DNA of 7,255 bases from Gammaproteobacteria bacterium (GTDB taxonomy: Bacteria > Pseudomonadota > Gammaproteobacteria > GCA-001735895), in contig JAOTUD010000124.1 of the NCBI GenBank assembly GCA_029864065.1, positions 1 to 7,255 of the forward strand, in the 5' to 3' direction. Shown here piece by piece: positions 5,879 through 7,255 of this stretch. The notes beneath the pieces are model-generated. The model did not search any database and had not been told where the DNA came from. It worked only from the letters and a program-made list of their open reading frames with translations. How positions within the stretch are numbered: position 1 is the first letter of the stretch; each line of letters starts with the position of its first letter. Both the position numbers and the translations under genes were made by a program.

Positions 5879-6883
5879 TTATTGCAGATAGTTGATCAAC
5901 CTGTTTTCAATAAATTCGAATAGCCTGCGCCGACTGGCCCTGCTTTTTTCATTACTCTCCCCGCTGCCAGAGACGATCGCAACGACAGTCTTTAGCGCCG
6001 GAATCATCAATATGTATTGACCGCCATTTCCCCAGGCAAATTGCACGGTGTAGCCGTTCAACTCTCGTTGCCACCAGAGATAGCCGTAATCATAGGGATT
6101 GAAATGGCTACGGGTATAAATCTGCATCGACTCGGCAATCCAGGCACTCGGCACGATCTGTTTCTGGTTGTAAACGCCATTGTTCATCACCATCGTGCCG
6201 ATCTTGAGCAGAGCCGAAGGTGACAGCGCCATGTTATTACCCCCCAGGTAGTAACCCTGGGGGTCTCGGTCCCAGCCGCCGAGCGTGATACCGAGAGGAC
6301 CGAAAAGGTATCGTTCGGCAAACTTGCGCGTGCTCATCCCCGTGGCCCGGGTCAATATGACCGACAGCAGATGTGTGGACCCGGTGCTGTATATCATCTC
6401 CCCGCCCGGCTGATCGACGAGTGGCTGATCGAGGGCGAACTCGATCCAGTTATCGCTTTGCACCCAACGCCCATAATTACGGCGGCTGGTCGATGCCAGA
6501 CCCGTTCGCATCGTGAGCAAATCCTGAATGGTGATGGCCTGTTTTTCGGGGTCGGGTCGGCCTTTGAAATAGTCCGGGAAATAATCGCCAATGGGTTGTT
6601 GCACCCCTGGCAGATGCCCCTGGCCGATGGCGATGCCAACCAGGAGCGAAATAATACTTTTGGCCACAGACTTGACGTTCGTCGTACGATCGGCCCGCAT
6701 GCCCTTGCGATGGGCCTCTATCAGCAGCTCCCCATCGCGCTGCAGCATAAAACTTTTAATCGGCCCAAGGCGAAATACCTCTTCAATGATGGTAGCGGTC
6801 TTTATCCGCTCCGCCTCGGCGCAAGCGCCCTCCAACGCCGGGATCGCAAGTAATATAGCGAGAGCAAAAAATCTGAGGATCAT
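5879..6883 (-). CDS. Exported serine hydrolase, class C beta-lactamase/NylB-like
   Basis: A 334-residue member of the beta-lactamase-like serine hydrolase superfamily. The signal peptide (1-22, likely cut at ACA|E) targets it to the periplasm; C21 lacks a good lipobox, so it is probably not a lipoprotein. Catalytic Ser72 and Lys75 lie in the SxxK motif (NVKSVAKSIISLLVGIAIGQ), in the form typical of 6-aminohexanoate-dimer-hydrolase-type enzymes. Tyr165 (MIYSTGSTHLLS) fits the YxN/YSx second motif, and WGNGGQYI (284-291) stands where the KTG-like third motif is expected. The substrate cannot be read from sequence; amides, esters or peptidoglycan-derived peptides are possible. ATG at 6883 is kept for the signal peptide, though no clear Shine-Dalgarno precedes it. 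It converges on the slipin gene. A dead copy of its 3' end lies at 2624-2759, about 3.25 kb away in the same orientation. Confidence 0.92.
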   Translation of the reverse strand: MILRFFALAILLAIPALEGACAEAERIKTATIIEEVFRLGPIKSFMLQRDGELLIEAHRKGMRADRTTNVKSVAKSIISLLVGIAIGQGHLPGVQQPIGDYFPDYFKGRPDPEKQAITIQDLLTMRTGLASTSRRNYGRWVQSDNWIEFALDQPLVDQPGGEMIYSTGSTHLLSVILTRATGMSTRKFAERYLFGPLGITLGGWDRDPQGYYLGGNNMALSPSALLKIGTMVMNNGVYNQKQIVPSAWIAESMQIYTRSHFNPYDYGYLWWQRELNGYTVQFAWGNGGQYILMIPALKTVVAIVSGSGESNEKSRASRRRLFEFIENRLINYLQ

Positions 6884-6956
6884 CAGGAATATATCCGGTT
6901 TACCCTGTTTTCGGGGGAAGTCTGTAGCTCCGCAAGTCTAACGGATACTTTGAATC

Positions 6957-6971
6957 AGCGACAATGTCGCT
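6957..6971. promoter_or_regulatory. Perfect 15-bp palindrome, candidate operator
   Basis: AGCGACA-A-TGTCGCT has 7-bp perfect arms around a single base. A one-base centre is too tight for an RNA hairpin, so a protein-binding dyad is the likelier reading. It lies in the divergent intergenic region, 74 bp upstream of the hydrolase start and about 105 bp before the GTG of the next gene. A weaker dyad, ACAAT-N7-ATTGT, is at 7034-7050. No regulator is encoded nearby. Confidence 0.4.
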
Positions 6972-7075
6972 CACGGAGTACTCGCTTAACCTGGGGAACC
7001 GCATTCCGCCTCCTTTCTTCTTACTCCATTGATACAATCAGTCTAATTGTCACCTTAAGAGCCTTACCTAATCCC

Positions 7076-7255
7076 GTGCTAAATCTCAATAAACGAAATC
7101 GGAGTAAATTCTTTCCAGGCATATTTCCACTGGCGTTGATAGCGGGGATGTGGAGCGCGTTGGTGGTGGCTGCCGAGGGCGGGCGATTGCCACCCACCGA
7201 GGAAACCGATATCGGGATTTATTATGTCCCGGGCGCCCCGGAAATTCGAAACCTG
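7076..7255 (+). CDS. Exported protein, 5' part only (possible intradiol dioxygenase-like)
   Basis: An open frame runs off the window end. From GTG 7076 it reads as a basic N-terminus (LNLNKRNRSK), a hydrophobic core (FFPGIFPLALIAGMWSALVV) and an AA|EG cleavage site, a convincing signal peptide; starting at ATG 7148 would cut that signal in half, so the GTG is preferred, although its Shine-Dalgarno is poor. The frame remains open upstream of 7076. The mature part seen, GGRLPPTEETDIGIYYVPGA then PEIRNL, resembles the short lead-in of exported intradiol ring-cleavage dioxygenase-like proteins (LxPTxxxTxGPYYxPGAPxRxxL). No metal-binding residues are inside the window, so this assignment is tentative. 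It is divergent from the hydrolase gene. Confidence 0.55.
   Translation, partial: MLNLNKRNRSKFFPGIFPLALIAGMWSALVVAAEGGRLPPTEETDIGIYYVPGAPEIRNL

Noticed and set aside
6371..6853. Plus-strand open frame of 160 codons antisense to the hydrolase
   Set aside because: It lies entirely inside the hydrolase gene, whose SxxK and other motifs confirm the minus-strand reading.

Overview
The window looks like chromosomal DNA from an environmental gammaproteobacterium. This rests on protein character (a long NfeD paired with a slipin, PilN-like and secretin-like domains) and on the style of the palindromic intergenic repeats; no rRNA, tRNA or housekeeping marker is present to fix the taxon. No phage, CRISPR or toxin-antitoxin module is visible.

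Layout. Positions 1-505 are non-coding and hold a nested inverted repeat (132-257) and the first copy of a dispersed palindromic element (372-450). Two plus-strand genes follow: 506-1609 (TTG start; membrane anchor, TPR-like helices, PilN-like C-terminus) and 1697-2551 (exported short secretin-like protein). A second copy of the element separates them. Positions 2552-3613 are a repeat-rich gap: a half copy of the element, a truncated 3' fragment of a serine hydrolase gene, an exact 28-bp tandem duplication, a small frame-broken lysine-rich ORF and two further palindromic repeats. Next comes a tight two-gene operon, 3614-4972 (NfeD-family membrane serine protease) and 4975-5736 (slipin/stomatin-like SPFH protein). 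After a fourth element copy lies a convergent serine hydrolase of the beta-lactamase/NylB type (5879-6883, minus). A divergent exported protein (7076-7255) is cut by the window end.

How the genes relate. The NfeD-slipin pair is a known functional unit in which the protease acts at the membrane together with the stomatin homologue. The first two genes combine domains otherwise seen in type II secretion/type IV pilus machines, but without ATPase, pilin or a full secretin, so they look like an accessory or orphan envelope pair. The hydrolase and the last gene have no visible link to the rest.

The most notable features are structural. At least three families of palindromic elements occupy the intergenic space, several sharing a GGGG(A/T)CAG terminus. 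The NfeD-slipin block is bracketed by direct repeats made of the element plus 138 bp of the hydrolase 3' end, about 93% identical, which points to a past duplication or rearrangement. I do not see convincing evidence for a wholly new biological system; the repeats and the orphan secretin/PilN pair are the best leads.
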